Assembly: GCF_002079055.1 (NCBI RefSeq)
Contig: NC_047502.1
Location: 1 to 64,000 of the forward strand
Length of the DNA: 64,000 bases
Source: Saccharomyces paradoxus
Taxonomy: Eukaryota; Ascomycota; Saccharomycetes; Saccharomycetales; Saccharomycetaceae
Reading direction: 5' to 3'
Part shown: positions 52,824 to 61,678 of the stretch, piece by piece
Layout of the letters: every line of letters starts with the position of its first letter
Position numbering within the stretch: position 1 is the stretch's first letter
Notes under the pieces: generated by a model
What the model was told of the DNA's origin: nothing
The model's database searches: none
What the model saw: the letters and a program-made list of their open reading frames with translations, nothing else
Made by a program: the position numbers and the translations under genes

Positions 52824-54086
52824 ATGAACCAGGAAGATAACACGGGCGGAGGAGGCATTTTTGGCCTTTTCAAGTGGACTAAGGATGCATTGTTTGGCAC
52901 TGACATATCACCTTCAATGAAATATAAAGATCAGGAAGAACGAAGAGATCGATCTCGATATGCCCAAGACGACACAAATTACGCAATGAACTTTGGAAAT
53001 GGCTCCAATAGAAGGAGTGCGAACCTATCAAGATCAAATTCGTGGTCTGGTCTGGATTCAACGTTTCAGAGGAAGTACGAATTACTCCCGGAGTTCAACA
53101 AGAACGGCTTTGACTCAATTGGTAACAATAACTACTATAGCAAAGATAGAATACGATCTTTGCGAAGTCCTGCTCCGGTAGTACCGAGAGAACCATTTCG
53201 TGACGAACCTACAGACACATTTGGCCACAGATTACACACTAAAAGAAGAACTATAAATGAGCTTTCCAATTCGCAGATACCCTTTATACCACCTCAAGAA
53301 GACGACCCTTTGCTCTCTCAGTTATTTCAAAAGAGTGAAGTTAACGAACTCAGAAGTTCCCCTTATAAGTTATCGGTTAAAGATATACCAGGCAAATTTC
53401 CATCTCCCTTAACAAAACGTGATGAAATAGACAATTACGGTGTCCGAGACGAAGATGTCTGCCAGAGGAATATAGAGTATAAAAAGGCATATTTTGAGCT
53501 TTTTGCCCAGATGGATTTGAATAATAGAGACCTGGAAGACTTGTGTGAGGATGTTAGAGAGCAGCGTGAGCAATTCCACAAGAACGAGCAAACTTATAAG
53601 CAAGCATATGAGGAAATGAGAGCAGAGCTGGTAAATGAGTTGAAGAAATCTAAGACACTTTTTGAAAATTATTATTCATTAGGTCAGAAGTACAAGAGTT
53701 TGAAAAACGTTCTTGATCAAACAATCAGTCATGAGGCTGAACTGGCCACTTCTAGGGAACGACTGTACCAGGAGGAGGATTTGAAAAACTTTGAAATACA
53801 AACCTTGAAGCAAAGACTATCTGATCTAGAACTCAAATACACCAATTTGCAAATAGAAAAGGACATGCAGCGAGATAATTATGAATCCGAGATACATGAT
53901 TTATTATTACAACTTAGTCTTCGTAATAAAAACGAAAGAAAAGATACTTCTGCTGGTTCGAACATTTTTTCAACTGTACGATACGACAGGACTCCATTTC
54001 ACAATGGAAATAACAGTTACGACTCTAATTCGCATTCATGGGACACTGATTACTTAAAAAACATAGACGGATTCATAGAGCGCTGA
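52824..54086 (+). CDS. BBP1: Spindle pole body anchoring protein Bbp1
   Basis: The 420-residue protein is Bbp1, which with Mps2 (and Ndc1/Nbp1) anchors the duplicating spindle pole body in the nuclear envelope. The N-terminal part opens with [20 protein letters not shown], an amphipathic membrane-associating-type segment, then a Ser/Arg/Asn-rich stretch with several SP sites. The C-terminal region (about 215-385) is a long coiled coil (repeated Leu/Glu heptads, e.g. [16 protein letters not shown] and [19 protein letters not shown]) for dimerisation and Mps2 binding. The start gives the sequence I know for Bbp1. An upstream ORF stop codon overlaps the start ATG (ATGA). Confidence 0.93.
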   Translation: MNQEDNTGGGGIFGLFKWTKDALFGTDISPSMKYKDQEERRDRSRYAQDDTNYAMNFGNGSNRRSANLSRSNSWSGLDSTFQRKYELLPEFNKNGFDSIGNNNYYSKDRIRSLRSPAPVVPREPFRDEPTDTFGHRLHTKRRTINELSNSQIPFIPPQEDDPLLSQLFQKSEVNELRSSPYKLSVKDIPGKFPSPLTKRDEIDNYGVRDEDVCQRNIEYKKAYFELFAQMDLNNRDLEDLCEDVREQREQFHKNEQTYKQAYEEMRAELVNELKKSKTLFENYYSLGQKYKSLKNVLDQTISHEAELATSRERLYQEEDLKNFEIQTLKQRLSDLELKYTNLQIEKDMQRDNYESEIHDLLLQLSLRNKNERKDTSAGSNIFSTVRYDRTPFHNGNNSYDSNSHSWDTDYLKNIDGFIER

Positions 54087-54587
54087 GGCAAAAAAGCTGA
54101 CGTTGCCTTCTCTGTAACATTAAAAACGCGTTGTAACGGTAACAATAATAACAATAAAAATGGGTTAACTAATTATGTATGGAATTTTATATATAGATAA
54201 TGGAATAGAAGAGATACTTCCTTATTACCATCACTCAACACGAGCTGTAATTTCGCCCATTTTTCTTTATTTTCAGATTGCGATTTTAAACAAAAAAAGT
54301 GAAAGTTGAAGTTACGATGTGACATAAATTTGTTAAAATGAAAAAGATAAAATTCAGAATAGAAAAAAGAGTAACGCGGAATTATCTCTGTCAAATTGTG
54401 CCTTAAACATCGCACTTGCAACTGATTCATTAAGTCTCGCTGTCTTTTTCATTCGTCTGCTCGTTATTATCATTGGAAAGGGCTTATCTTCTCGCACGTG
54501 ATTTTTCCCGCAGAATAACTACTGAGATATAACTGGTAATAAAAATATAGCAAAATCAGGCAGCAGTACGCTTGGATTTCTTCTATC
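54087..54587. other. BBP1 / HFI1 intergenic region
   Basis: 500 bases without a gene (an 85-codon minus ORF at 54173-54430 is unrecognised). GCACGTGATTTTT at 54495-54507, about 85 bases upstream of HFI1, contains a CACGTG E-box of the Cbf1/Pho4 type. TAATAAAAATATAG (54537-54550) is a weak TATA-like stretch. Confidence 0.5.
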
Positions 54588-56042
54588 ATGTCAACTATAC
54601 AATCGCCGGCACCAAAATCTTTGCAGCCAACTTATTCAGCCGCTTCACCAGGTTCTACGGGTACGTATATGAAGCCAGGCTTAATTGGTAGTCCTGCTGT
54701 TAGCAATCACACCGAGCCTAACAATGGTAATAATGACACCGTGGAAACTCAGGGACCAAACCAAAGAATTGATTTGGGCGCCATGATCGAAGAACTGACC
54801 TCACTATTGGGAAAAGAAAGTTGGACGAAATATGCCCAGATCATTAGTCTTTTCATTTTAGGCAAGTTATCTAGAAAGGAACTTTGTAATGAATTAGAAC
54901 TACTATTCTTACCAAGCGCTGCAAATTTAGAAAAATCAAATACGAATCATCACCATAGTTTAGTACGACTTCATAACCAACTTTTATTAGGGATATTTGC
55001 TAATTCGTTACGTGAAAATCCTCTTGGTAGAAACGGTAATGAGAGTTCTTGGGGTTTTGGTAATGGAAGCAACAATCCAAACAATAAACTAAAAAAAACT
55101 AATAAGCATAATTCACAAATTGAAGTTTATAAGAAAATTGTCATGTCGTTACCTATAAATGACCGAAATAGACTGAAGATGATTACGAAAGAAGCCGGCA
55201 AAAGAGGTTTTATTTTCTGTTCTGTTTTTCAGGCTAGATTGAATAATATACCTAAGATTCCTATTGTAACTAATCCAGAAAGTTTGAAACGTGTCAAGAG
55301 TAATAACCTAAAAACGCCTCTAGAATGGTCGCAAGATATAATGAATGGGTTCAACGTTCCCTTAGCAAGCGAAAGTCATTCTTTGCCGGACACAGATTCG
55401 TTTTATTTAAGAATGGTTGGTATAGCAAGAGAGCATGGGTTAGTTGGTACAGTGGATGCACGTTGCGTAGAGCTTATATCACTGGCATTGGACCAATATC
55501 TTAAGAACATAATAGAGTTTACTATTGATACAGTTCGTTATAGAAGAAAAAAGTATTCCGATTATTACGATTTAAATGAAAGTGGGCTCTATAAGTCCGT
55601 ATCGGAGATGGCTGCTGATAAACACGATGCCAAAATTAAGCAATTGAACGATGATAAAGATGAGACTGATTACGTTGATGAAGTCAAAAATAATAACAGT
55701 GGCAAGGACGATATTGGCGACATATCAATGAGCAGCATTACAAAGGCTGGCGAAGGAGTTAACGAGGAATTACATGAAAATAGAACAATATCATTAACGA
55801 ATGAAGACATATATGATTCGTTATCTATATTTCCGAATTTGGTTGAACCTTCGGGGTCGTATTATTCGTTAACTAATTTGGGGTTAGTTAACGATGATGA
55901 ACTAGTGGATATGAAGAGCAATATTGACGATTTGCCGGATTTCTTGGACGAAAAGCCGACTTTCACACCTTTGGACGAAAGAAATGTTGGTACCAGGCAT
56001 GAATTAAATTGGCTAATCAAAGGGATTTTAACTGAGGATTGA
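54588..56042 (+). CDS. HFI1: SAGA subunit Hfi1/Ada1
   Basis: The 484-residue protein is Hfi1 (Ada1), a core subunit of the SAGA histone acetyltransferase coactivator. It contains a SAGA-Tad1-type N-terminal region (about 60-250, with IDLGAMIEELTSLLGKESWTKYAQIISLFILGKLSRKEL) and a histone-fold-like segment (about 280-325, LRMVGIAREHGLVGTVDARCVELISLALDQYLKNIIEF) that pairs with Taf12. The linker after the N-terminal helical block is Asn/Lys-rich. The C-terminal region is acidic and ends in a Trp-containing conserved stretch (ELNWLIKGI). The length is within a few residues of S. cerevisiae Hfi1 (488). Confidence 0.95.
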   Translation: MSTIQSPAPKSLQPTYSAASPGSTGTYMKPGLIGSPAVSNHTEPNNGNNDTVETQGPNQRIDLGAMIEELTSLLGKESWTKYAQIISLFILGKLSRKELCNELELLFLPSAANLEKSNTNHHHSLVRLHNQLLLGIFANSLRENPLGRNGNESSWGFGNGSNNPNNKLKKTNKHNSQIEVYKKIVMSLPINDRNRLKMITKEAGKRGFIFCSVFQARLNNIPKIPIVTNPESLKRVKSNNLKTPLEWSQDIMNGFNVPLASESHSLPDTDSFYLRMVGIAREHGLVGTVDARCVELISLALDQYLKNIIEFTIDTVRYRRKKYSDYYDLNESGLYKSVSEMAADKHDAKIKQLNDDKDETDYVDEVKNNNSGKDDIGDISMSSITKAGEGVNEELHENRTISLTNEDIYDSLSIFPNLVEPSGSYYSLTNLGLVNDDELVDMKSNIDDLPDFLDEKPTFTPLDERNVGTRHELNWLIKGILTED

Positions 56043-56152
56043 TGTATAAAATGTGTGTGTATGCGGTATGTTGTAATATTTATTAAAAGATTATAAACAT
56101 TTTTTTTGATATCTAGACGCCTATAAGAAAAAAGAGGATGATGCGATTAAGT

Positions 56153-58096
56153 TTAAGTGGGCTTTTTCTTTTTCTTACAAAGTTGTGTCTGAACTTCTTC
56201 TGAAATTGTTAGTAATTTACTAACATTCTTAGAATCATTCAAATTTAACAAGAAAAAGGATTTAGTATCGGAAATTAATTTTTTCAAAACAAGTGCAATA
56301 GGGGTTTCACACGATTCCTTCTTAAAAATACTTTTATCAAATTGTTCAATGGATTTCAGATTATTTAACTCGATAAAGTAAAAGTCCACCGGTACGGGAT
56401 CGTCGTTGCCATCGTTTTTTGAATCTCGAGGGAAAAATTGCACCTTAATTATACCCATTCCAGAATGGGGTAAATTTGGGTGTTTATCACAGCTAAAATT
56501 TAAGGGCAAGTCTTCGATTCCATTTTCTATAATGACAAGTTTAGAATCCAAAGAAATTGAGTTCTTTTCAAATTTCAATTTTATGCTATCTTTATCATGA
56601 TGGGAGTAATCCAAAAGCATGTCTTGGGAAAATTCATCATCTGATAGAAACACAAACTGTAAAGTGATGACGTATTGTCGTTGATATATTGTGTCTTTTT
56701 CGGTCAGGAATTTTATTAATGACTCTCTCAATGAGCCATGTGGGGTGGTGCTTAGAGATATCAGGTTAAAATTTTTTCTTTGGTTGAGACACATATCGTT
56801 GTAAACTCTGTACTCTTGAGAGAAGAATTTATCTTCAGAAACTTTTAAATGCGGTATTACTCTATTAAATTTGTAGACACGCTCGCTTAGACTTTGAGTA
56901 ATTACACCATTTTCGTAATCAAATAAAAGATTCTCAGGCAAGTTTTGTTCCATGACGTAGGCATAACAGCGCATCGTACCCTTTTGTTCAATAATAGAGT
57001 TTTCAAGCTTCCTACTTCTTAATAGTTCTTTTTCCACAGTATTATAGGTATCATTATAAATTTTTTCCTGCTTAGAGGCTATTTCTTTCAAATTTTCCAT
57101 TTGGTTTTGTAAATCTTCCAAATCTTGTGTATTTTGTAAGGATTTGCTTGCTAGTGGGTTGTTTGCCAGTTCCAATTGTTTTATATTTTCATTTATTTCT
57201 GAGATATTTTGTTCCGAGCATTCAGTTTGCTTATCTACGTCCACGATCTCCTTGAGTAATTTCTCACTTTCCGATTGTAGAGTGGCTATCTGATCAAGCA
57301 ATTCACGATGCTTATTCGTCAAATTTTCCATGGATTTTGACTTAGTTTCTTTGAACGCAATAAAATCCTTCTCCAATTGTGATTCGTGATTTACCTGTCT
57401 TTCCAAGTTTTGCTTCTGTAAATTTGCCCAACTTTCATTAAGCTCTTGCAACGTTTCCTTCAGGTGAGATATCTCTTCTGTGATTTCGTGGTCAGGCTCG
57501 ACATTTTCCATGATTTGTAGTTCTTTTTCCCAAAATATAAGTCTCCGATTGTACAATTCTTGGGATTCCCGTGTTTTCAAAATCAAATTATGATCTAGTT
57601 CAGTCTGCAAATTCGCCAAAGCAGATTTGTTTTTCTTAATCAAATCATCGCGTTCACCGTCCTTGGAGTTCAGAATTTGCGTCAGTTCTTTGACTTGTTT
57701 GAGATATTTCGCTTGTTTGGATTTTTTCTTATAAAGTTCAAATCTGGACTTACTTAGATCTCGAAACTTGATGGTTTTGATTTCTCTTTCGCACTCAATC
57801 AATTGAGTCCTGAGTGAATGTCTTTGAAACCTTATTTTGTCCTGGCGGTCTTTTAGGTCTTTAATTTTGCTCATGTTGATGTTTAAAGAGCCAGATCGAG
57901 ATAGGGGTGAGAGGGAACCTTTTACGGGCGGAAGAGCAAATGGATTTTTCATGGACGAGGGCCTAGAGCCATTCATAGTATTTGTCGTGTTTGTGATATC
58001 CATCAGATTTCGAGATTTTGATGAGGATACATTATCGGTATTGTGTAAGATTCTATTCTTCGAGAAAAATGTGTGTTTGCTTTGCTGTGACACCAT
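56153..58096 (-). CDS. VIK1: Kinesin-14 Kar3-associated light chain Vik1
   Basis: The 647-residue protein is Vik1, the mitotic partner of the minus-end-directed kinesin Kar3. Residues 1-75 are a basic Ser/Pro-rich tail with NPFALPPVKG. A long Glu/Lys/Leu heptad coiled coil (about 75-370) mediates dimerisation with Kar3. The C-terminal domain (about 375-640) has a kinesin motor-like fold but contains no P-loop (GxxxxGKT), consistent with the known lack of ATP binding; it still contacts microtubules. It ends in a Lys run (CKKKKK). Length equals S. cerevisiae Vik1. It converges with HFI1, leaving only 110 bases. Confidence 0.95.
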   Translation of the reverse strand: MVSQQSKHTFFSKNRILHNTDNVSSSKSRNLMDITNTTNTMNGSRPSSMKNPFALPPVKGSLSPLSRSGSLNINMSKIKDLKDRQDKIRFQRHSLRTQLIECEREIKTIKFRDLSKSRFELYKKKSKQAKYLKQVKELTQILNSKDGERDDLIKKNKSALANLQTELDHNLILKTRESQELYNRRLIFWEKELQIMENVEPDHEITEEISHLKETLQELNESWANLQKQNLERQVNHESQLEKDFIAFKETKSKSMENLTNKHRELLDQIATLQSESEKLLKEIVDVDKQTECSEQNISEINENIKQLELANNPLASKSLQNTQDLEDLQNQMENLKEIASKQEKIYNDTYNTVEKELLRSRKLENSIIEQKGTMRCYAYVMEQNLPENLLFDYENGVITQSLSERVYKFNRVIPHLKVSEDKFFSQEYRVYNDMCLNQRKNFNLISLSTTPHGSLRESLIKFLTEKDTIYQRQYVITLQFVFLSDDEFSQDMLLDYSHHDKDSIKLKFEKNSISLDSKLVIIENGIEDLPLNFSCDKHPNLPHSGMGIIKVQFFPRDSKNDGNDDPVPVDFYFIELNNLKSIEQFDKSIFKKESCETPIALVLKKLISDTKSFFLLNLNDSKNVSKLLTISEEVQTQLCKKKKKPT

Positions 58097-58422
58097 AAAT
58101 AGTATGGTGAGGGAGACGTGTGTGTGTGAGTGTTGTTATGACATTTTGTTTCCTGTATCTTTCATTGTTTTGTTTTTTGTTTTTTTTTTCATTTCTTTGT
58201 TTACCTATTTCTCTTTGCCGCAATTGCAAACATTATTAACCAAATTGCAATAAGTAGGACTAAACAATAAAGAGGCGGCAGTGGAGGTAAAGGAAGGGAT
58301 ATTGGAAAATGGTTGTTAAAAGCATTATAAAGTCTACTCGTTTCTTTATAATTATAAATATATATATATATAGATTATTCACAGGAGAAATTGGGGCAGG
58401 AAAGGGGGAAAAAATGCAGACA
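58097..58422. other. VIK1 upstream / YAH1 3' flank
   Basis: 326 bases with no gene. Poly(T) and TG-rich tracts (58124-58200) precede VIK1 on its strand. ATATATATATATAG (58358-58371) near the YAH1 end resembles a 3'-end efficiency element. Confidence 0.45.
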
Positions 58423-58938
58423 TCAACTAAAGTCGTTGTTATTAACGTTTCTTGTCATCTGGGGCAGAGCGACTCTTATCCCATCGATATCTTTGGACAT
58501 CTTGATCTGGCACCCAAGCCTGCTTGTCTCTGTAAGTCCATAAGCTAGATCGAGCATATCATTTTCATCATCTTCTGGTTCCGGCAGGGCATCGTAGTAG
58601 TCCGGATCAACGATAACGTGACAAGTGGAGCAGGCACAAGAACCACCACACGCACCTTCCATATCTAGGTTATGACCTTGAGCGATGTCCAGAATAGTCT
58701 CGCCCTCACAGACTTCGTACGTCTTCTGGGAGCCATCCTTTAGGATAAAAGTTATCTTCAGTTCTTCGCCTGGTTTCGGTTTTTTCAAATGTCCATGGTT
58801 TAAGAATGAAGATGTAGAGAAGGGCAGAAGTCTCGTGGTTGTGGTGCGTGTGAGCAGAGATGGAGAGGTGCGCAGAAGATGTGCTGCGACGTTCGATATT
58901 CTTGCTGTATGTCCAGCCCGAGCAGCAAATTTCAGCAT
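58423..58938 (-). CDS. YAH1: Mitochondrial 2Fe-2S ferredoxin (adrenodoxin-like)
   Basis: The 171-residue protein is Yah1, the mitochondrial matrix ferredoxin that supplies electrons for Fe-S cluster, haem A and ubiquinone synthesis. The first ~55 residues are a Ser/Thr/Arg/Leu-rich presequence. The ferredoxin domain binds its 2Fe-2S cluster through Cys97, Cys103, Cys106 and Cys143 (pattern [10 protein letters not shown] ... RLGC); Cys101 is an extra Cys. The acidic helix [17 protein letters not shown] (about 120-136) is the partner-binding surface of adrenodoxins. The start is the first ATG and yields a length within one residue of the S. cerevisiae protein. Confidence 0.97.
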   Translation of the reverse strand: MLKFAARAGHTARISNVAAHLLRTSPSLLTRTTTTRLLPFSTSSFLNHGHLKKPKPGEELKITFILKDGSQKTYEVCEGETILDIAQGHNLDMEGACGGSCACSTCHVIVDPDYYDALPEPEDDENDMLDLAYGLTETSRLGCQIKMSKDIDGIRVALPQMTRNVNNNDFS

Positions 58939-59368
58939 CGAGGAGTAGAGTCGAATGTGAATACGAGAACACGATAAGTACCTATTCCGTACGGTCTTTT
59001 CCCCCTTCTGTTATTATGTATATTATGCATATATATACATATATATGTGTATGCATATATATATTCATTTCAAAAAAAAAATGCAGCTACACGCCATGAA
59101 GTTTCAATCAAAGTTTTTCCGAGGACCAAAATTGGCCTGGCAAAAAACGGAAAGGTAAAGGAATCATGTAAAGATGACTAATAGTAACAAAAAAAAGATA
59201 TAGTAGAATTGAGTAGGTCTATGTATATGATTATTATTTTTTCTCTAAAAAAAAAAAAAAAAACTATGTAAAAGTTAAGAATATGCTTGGGAGGAATGCC
59301 GATTTAAAATGTGTAGGATATGCGATGCAAGGGGTCGTGAGAACAAGTAGAGGACTAGTAGATGCGCG
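58939..59368. other. YAH1 promoter and ICY2 3' flank
   Basis: 430 bases. Alternating TATATACATATATATGTG sequence (59029-59062) is the likely YAH1 TATA region. A 17-base A run at 59248-59264, seen as T17 on the minus strand, lies in the ICY2 3' region. No credible ORF. Confidence 0.5.
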
Positions 59369-59779
59369 TCATACCGACGACAACCATAGTCTGTAGTTCT
59401 GTTGTGCGACATTAGCAAAGGCATCGTTACTTGCAAAGGCAAAACTAGAAGCATTGTTAGATTCCTTAGTAGCGGCAGTGACTGCACCGGCAGCGTTACC
59501 GCTAAATTCCATATCGAAGATACAGTCGTCTTCCGCACTCGTTATTATGTTGTTGTTCGTCTTATCTTTAGTGTATGTGCACTCTGACTCATCGACAATT
59601 GGGTACGATAGCGGAGAAGTTAGCAATTCCTGTTGATAAGATTGAGAAAAGTCATCAGCATAACTAGATCTGTCTGGGCTATGCGAGAGCATAGGTGGCT
59701 CGAAAGCAGCATTTGAAAAAGAAAGAGGGAAGACCTCGTCTTCATAGCGCGAGATGGGGGCAGATTCCACAGAGGACAT
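59369..59779 (-). CDS. ICY2: Icy2, small protein of unknown function
   Basis: The 136-residue protein equals S. cerevisiae Icy2 in length and matches its start (MSSVESAPISRYEDEVFPLSFSN) and end (FANVAQQNYRLWLSSV). Function is unresolved; the S. cerevisiae pair ICY1/ICY2 is reported to respond strongly to nutrient and stress signals. It is hydrophilic, acidic and Ser/Ala-rich, without a recognisable domain; the conserved ends suggest short binding motifs. The unusually long upstream region (0.94 kb) carries two Cbf1 sites and a Met31/32-like site, so methionine/sulfur control is likely. Confidence 0.9.
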   Translation of the reverse strand: MSSVESAPISRYEDEVFPLSFSNAAFEPPMLSHSPDRSSYADDFSQSYQQELLTSPLSYPIVDESECTYTKDKTNNNIITSAEDDCIFDMEFSGNAAGAVTAATKESNNASSFAFASNDAFANVAQQNYRLWLSSV

Positions 59780-60718
59780 TGTAAATTATTGCAATTGTAT
59801 ATTATTGTTAATAGGTTTGATTAATTTGATTTGGTTTTTCAAGACTAAAACAAGTAAGAGAGAAGGGTGGATGAGCTATAGACCCTTTGTAAAATCAAGA
59901 TGAGTCCTGTTCTTATATATACCTTTTTGCCTAGAGCCGCTCCTTATGCACCGTGGAGTAATCACCGTTGTAAAACCACCCGGGTGTGGATGTGGATGCA
60001 AAATAACAGTGCAATGAGTAATAACAATGGTCATAAACGTGTGGTGTGCAATGTGTCATCTTCGCGCCCGTGCTAAAAAAAAAACCAAAAACTGCGTAAC
60101 TTAAAGCGAAAAAAAAAACAGTGGTTATCCCGCGGCTTTCCACACCCGCGGTGGGTCACGTGTGTTTATTCTGTTTTCTTCTAACGGCTTCTGTAGATTT
60201 CCGTACAGTTCCACGCCGCGCCACAGCTTGGTTCCGGATCCACGACGGAGAATGTGTAACCCTTTGGCTGGTTATGAGAATGGCTCACAACCCCAAGGGA
60301 CTTCTCGGTTTGGTTTTGTTTACGGTTTTTTGCTTGGCGAAGGTGCTATCGTTTGTCATGATACCATGACGGTTGCTGGCATCATCGATTATTCATCCAC
60401 CCTATGGGAGCTAGTCACCACACCCACAAATGTGGTTGAGTCTAATGAAGATGGGGTGCACGAGTACCATAGGTTCTTACCCGGACTGGAGGTATGGACG
60501 CACGTGACTGGCAAAAAGGAGGGAAAAACAGTGGTAATGAACGACGAAGTTGCTTCATTGCATGCGCTATTACACTTCTTAAATAGATATCGATTAAGAA
60601 TTACTATAATGATTTGTTATTTATTTTTTATTAACTAGCTTTGGGGGAGAGCCATGGAAAATAACACTCGGTCTTTTGGCGGAGTAGGTTTCGTTCGACT
60701 GTGGCCCCCTCACGCTGT
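59780..60718. promoter_or_regulatory. Long ICY2 promoter with Cbf1 and Met31/32-like sites
   Basis: GTCACGTG at 60155-60162 and its inverse CACGTGAC at 60501-60508 are perfect Cbf1 sites (RTCACRTG). CGCCACAG at 60219-60226 fits the Met31/Met32 core. TTATATATACC (59913-59923) is a likely TATA box about 135 bases upstream of ICY2. A 158-codon ORF (60162-60638, plus) runs through this region but has no recognisable family and contains the regulatory sites, so I treat it as noncoding. The right end is the RPL36B 3' flank. Confidence 0.65.
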
Positions 60719-61255
60719 TTAATGACGACGAGAGGCAGCAATGATGTTGTTCATTTCTTCGACCTTAGCCTTGGCTCTGGTGAAAGAACCCAATCTCTTC
60801 TTGGCGACCTTTCTGGCTCTCTTTTCACCGGAGTTTCTGATCAAATCGATCAATCTTCTTTCGTATGGGGACAAACCGGCGATTTCTCTAACCAAAGATC
60901 TGACGAACTTGGTTCTGTTAGAGGCAGCACCCTTCTTGTAGGAGATCTTTGGAGCTGGAGTCATTTGGGTGACTTTCTTACCCTTGTTCAAACCAATAGC
61001 GATACCTGGAGAAAAAAATATAGAAATCTTATGTTAGTAATTCGAACACTGGCGTTCACGTAGTATGAGCAAACAAATAAAAAAAGACTCCACTGGAGTT
61101 CTATACACTGGGTCTTGGATATAAAACATGGTTTCCATCTTTCTTGGGCTCACTCTCATCCCATCCATATTTCCGCTGCTGGGGCTTTTTTAGTTCATTT
61201 TTCTTTTGCTCTATACTTCATTAGTTCATGTAAACATACCAGTCTTGACAGCCAT
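60719..61255 (-). CDS. RPL36B: Ribosomal protein L36 (eL36), spliced gene
   Basis: Joining exon 1 (61240-61255: ATGGCTGTCAAGACTG) to exon 2 (60719-61005) gives the 100-residue large-subunit protein eL36, beginning MAVKTGIAIGLNKGKKVTQM. It is highly basic and contains the family block RSLVREIAGLSPYERR. The exon 2 frame alone lacks the N-terminus; a start at exon 2's internal ATG would miss the conserved beginning. The intron interrupts codon 6. By position it is RPL36B; RPL36A is the paralogue. Rap1 sites lie upstream. Confidence 0.98.
61006..61239 (-). other. RPL36B: RPL36B intron (234 nt)
   Basis: The 5' splice site is GTATGT (61234-61239 on the minus strand), the branch site is a perfect TACTAAC (61033-61039), and the 3' site is CCAG ending at 61006. 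All three match yeast consensus. The length is in the usual ribosomal-protein-gene class. Confidence 0.97.
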
Positions 61256-61567
61256 TTTGTATTATCCTTGCTTCTCTATTTTGTTTTGACTATGGTAATA
61301 CACGAGTTTGAGATTTAACGCTAATTAAAACTAATACTCAAGAAATGCAACGATATGCCTCTTCCTCTCTCTCTCTCTCTGTGCATTCATGTTGGCTCCT
61401 CCGTCGGGCTTCTCTCCGCAGCCTTAGCTCTCAATCCAATGAAAAAGTTCCGCGCACGCGGTACGTGCGTCTCTCGCAACCATGCTGACGAGCACTCGTC
61501 CTCACACCCGATTATGATCATCTCCTGCAAGGATAAAGAAAAAAAAATAAAACCCAGAACATAAAAA

Positions 61568-61654
61568 GATGTATGGGTGAAACGGCAGTCCAAATGTTTC
61601 GTCTAAAAAGTCATGATGTGTTTTTTAACACGAATTGGATGCACACCCGTACAC
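61568..61654. promoter_or_regulatory. Two Rap1 binding sites of the RPL36B promoter
   Basis: ACACCCGTACACA (61643-61655, plus) is a perfect Rap1 match, and TCACCCATACATC (61568-61580, minus strand) is a near match. They are 313-400 bases upstream of the RPL36B ATG in opposite orientation, the usual paired Rap1 arrangement of ribosomal protein genes. The rest of 61256-61678 holds a CT repeat (61358-61379) and no gene. Confidence 0.8.
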
Positions 61655-61678
61655 AAAGGTCTATCCTATACTATACAT

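Noticed and set aside
57837-58253. 138-codon plus-strand ORF opposite the VIK1 N-terminus
   Set aside because: Antisense shadow of VIK1 plus T-rich upstream DNA; composition is dominated by Phe/Leu/Val from poly(T).
58685-58948. 87-codon plus-strand ORF opposite YAH1 (YPL251W-like)
   Set aside because: Fully antisense to the conserved ferredoxin gene, no protein signature.
60162-60638. 158-codon plus-strand ORF in the ICY2 upstream region
   Set aside because: Contains Cbf1 and Met31/32-like sites, no family features, mixed composition and no recognised homologue; more likely promoter sequence.
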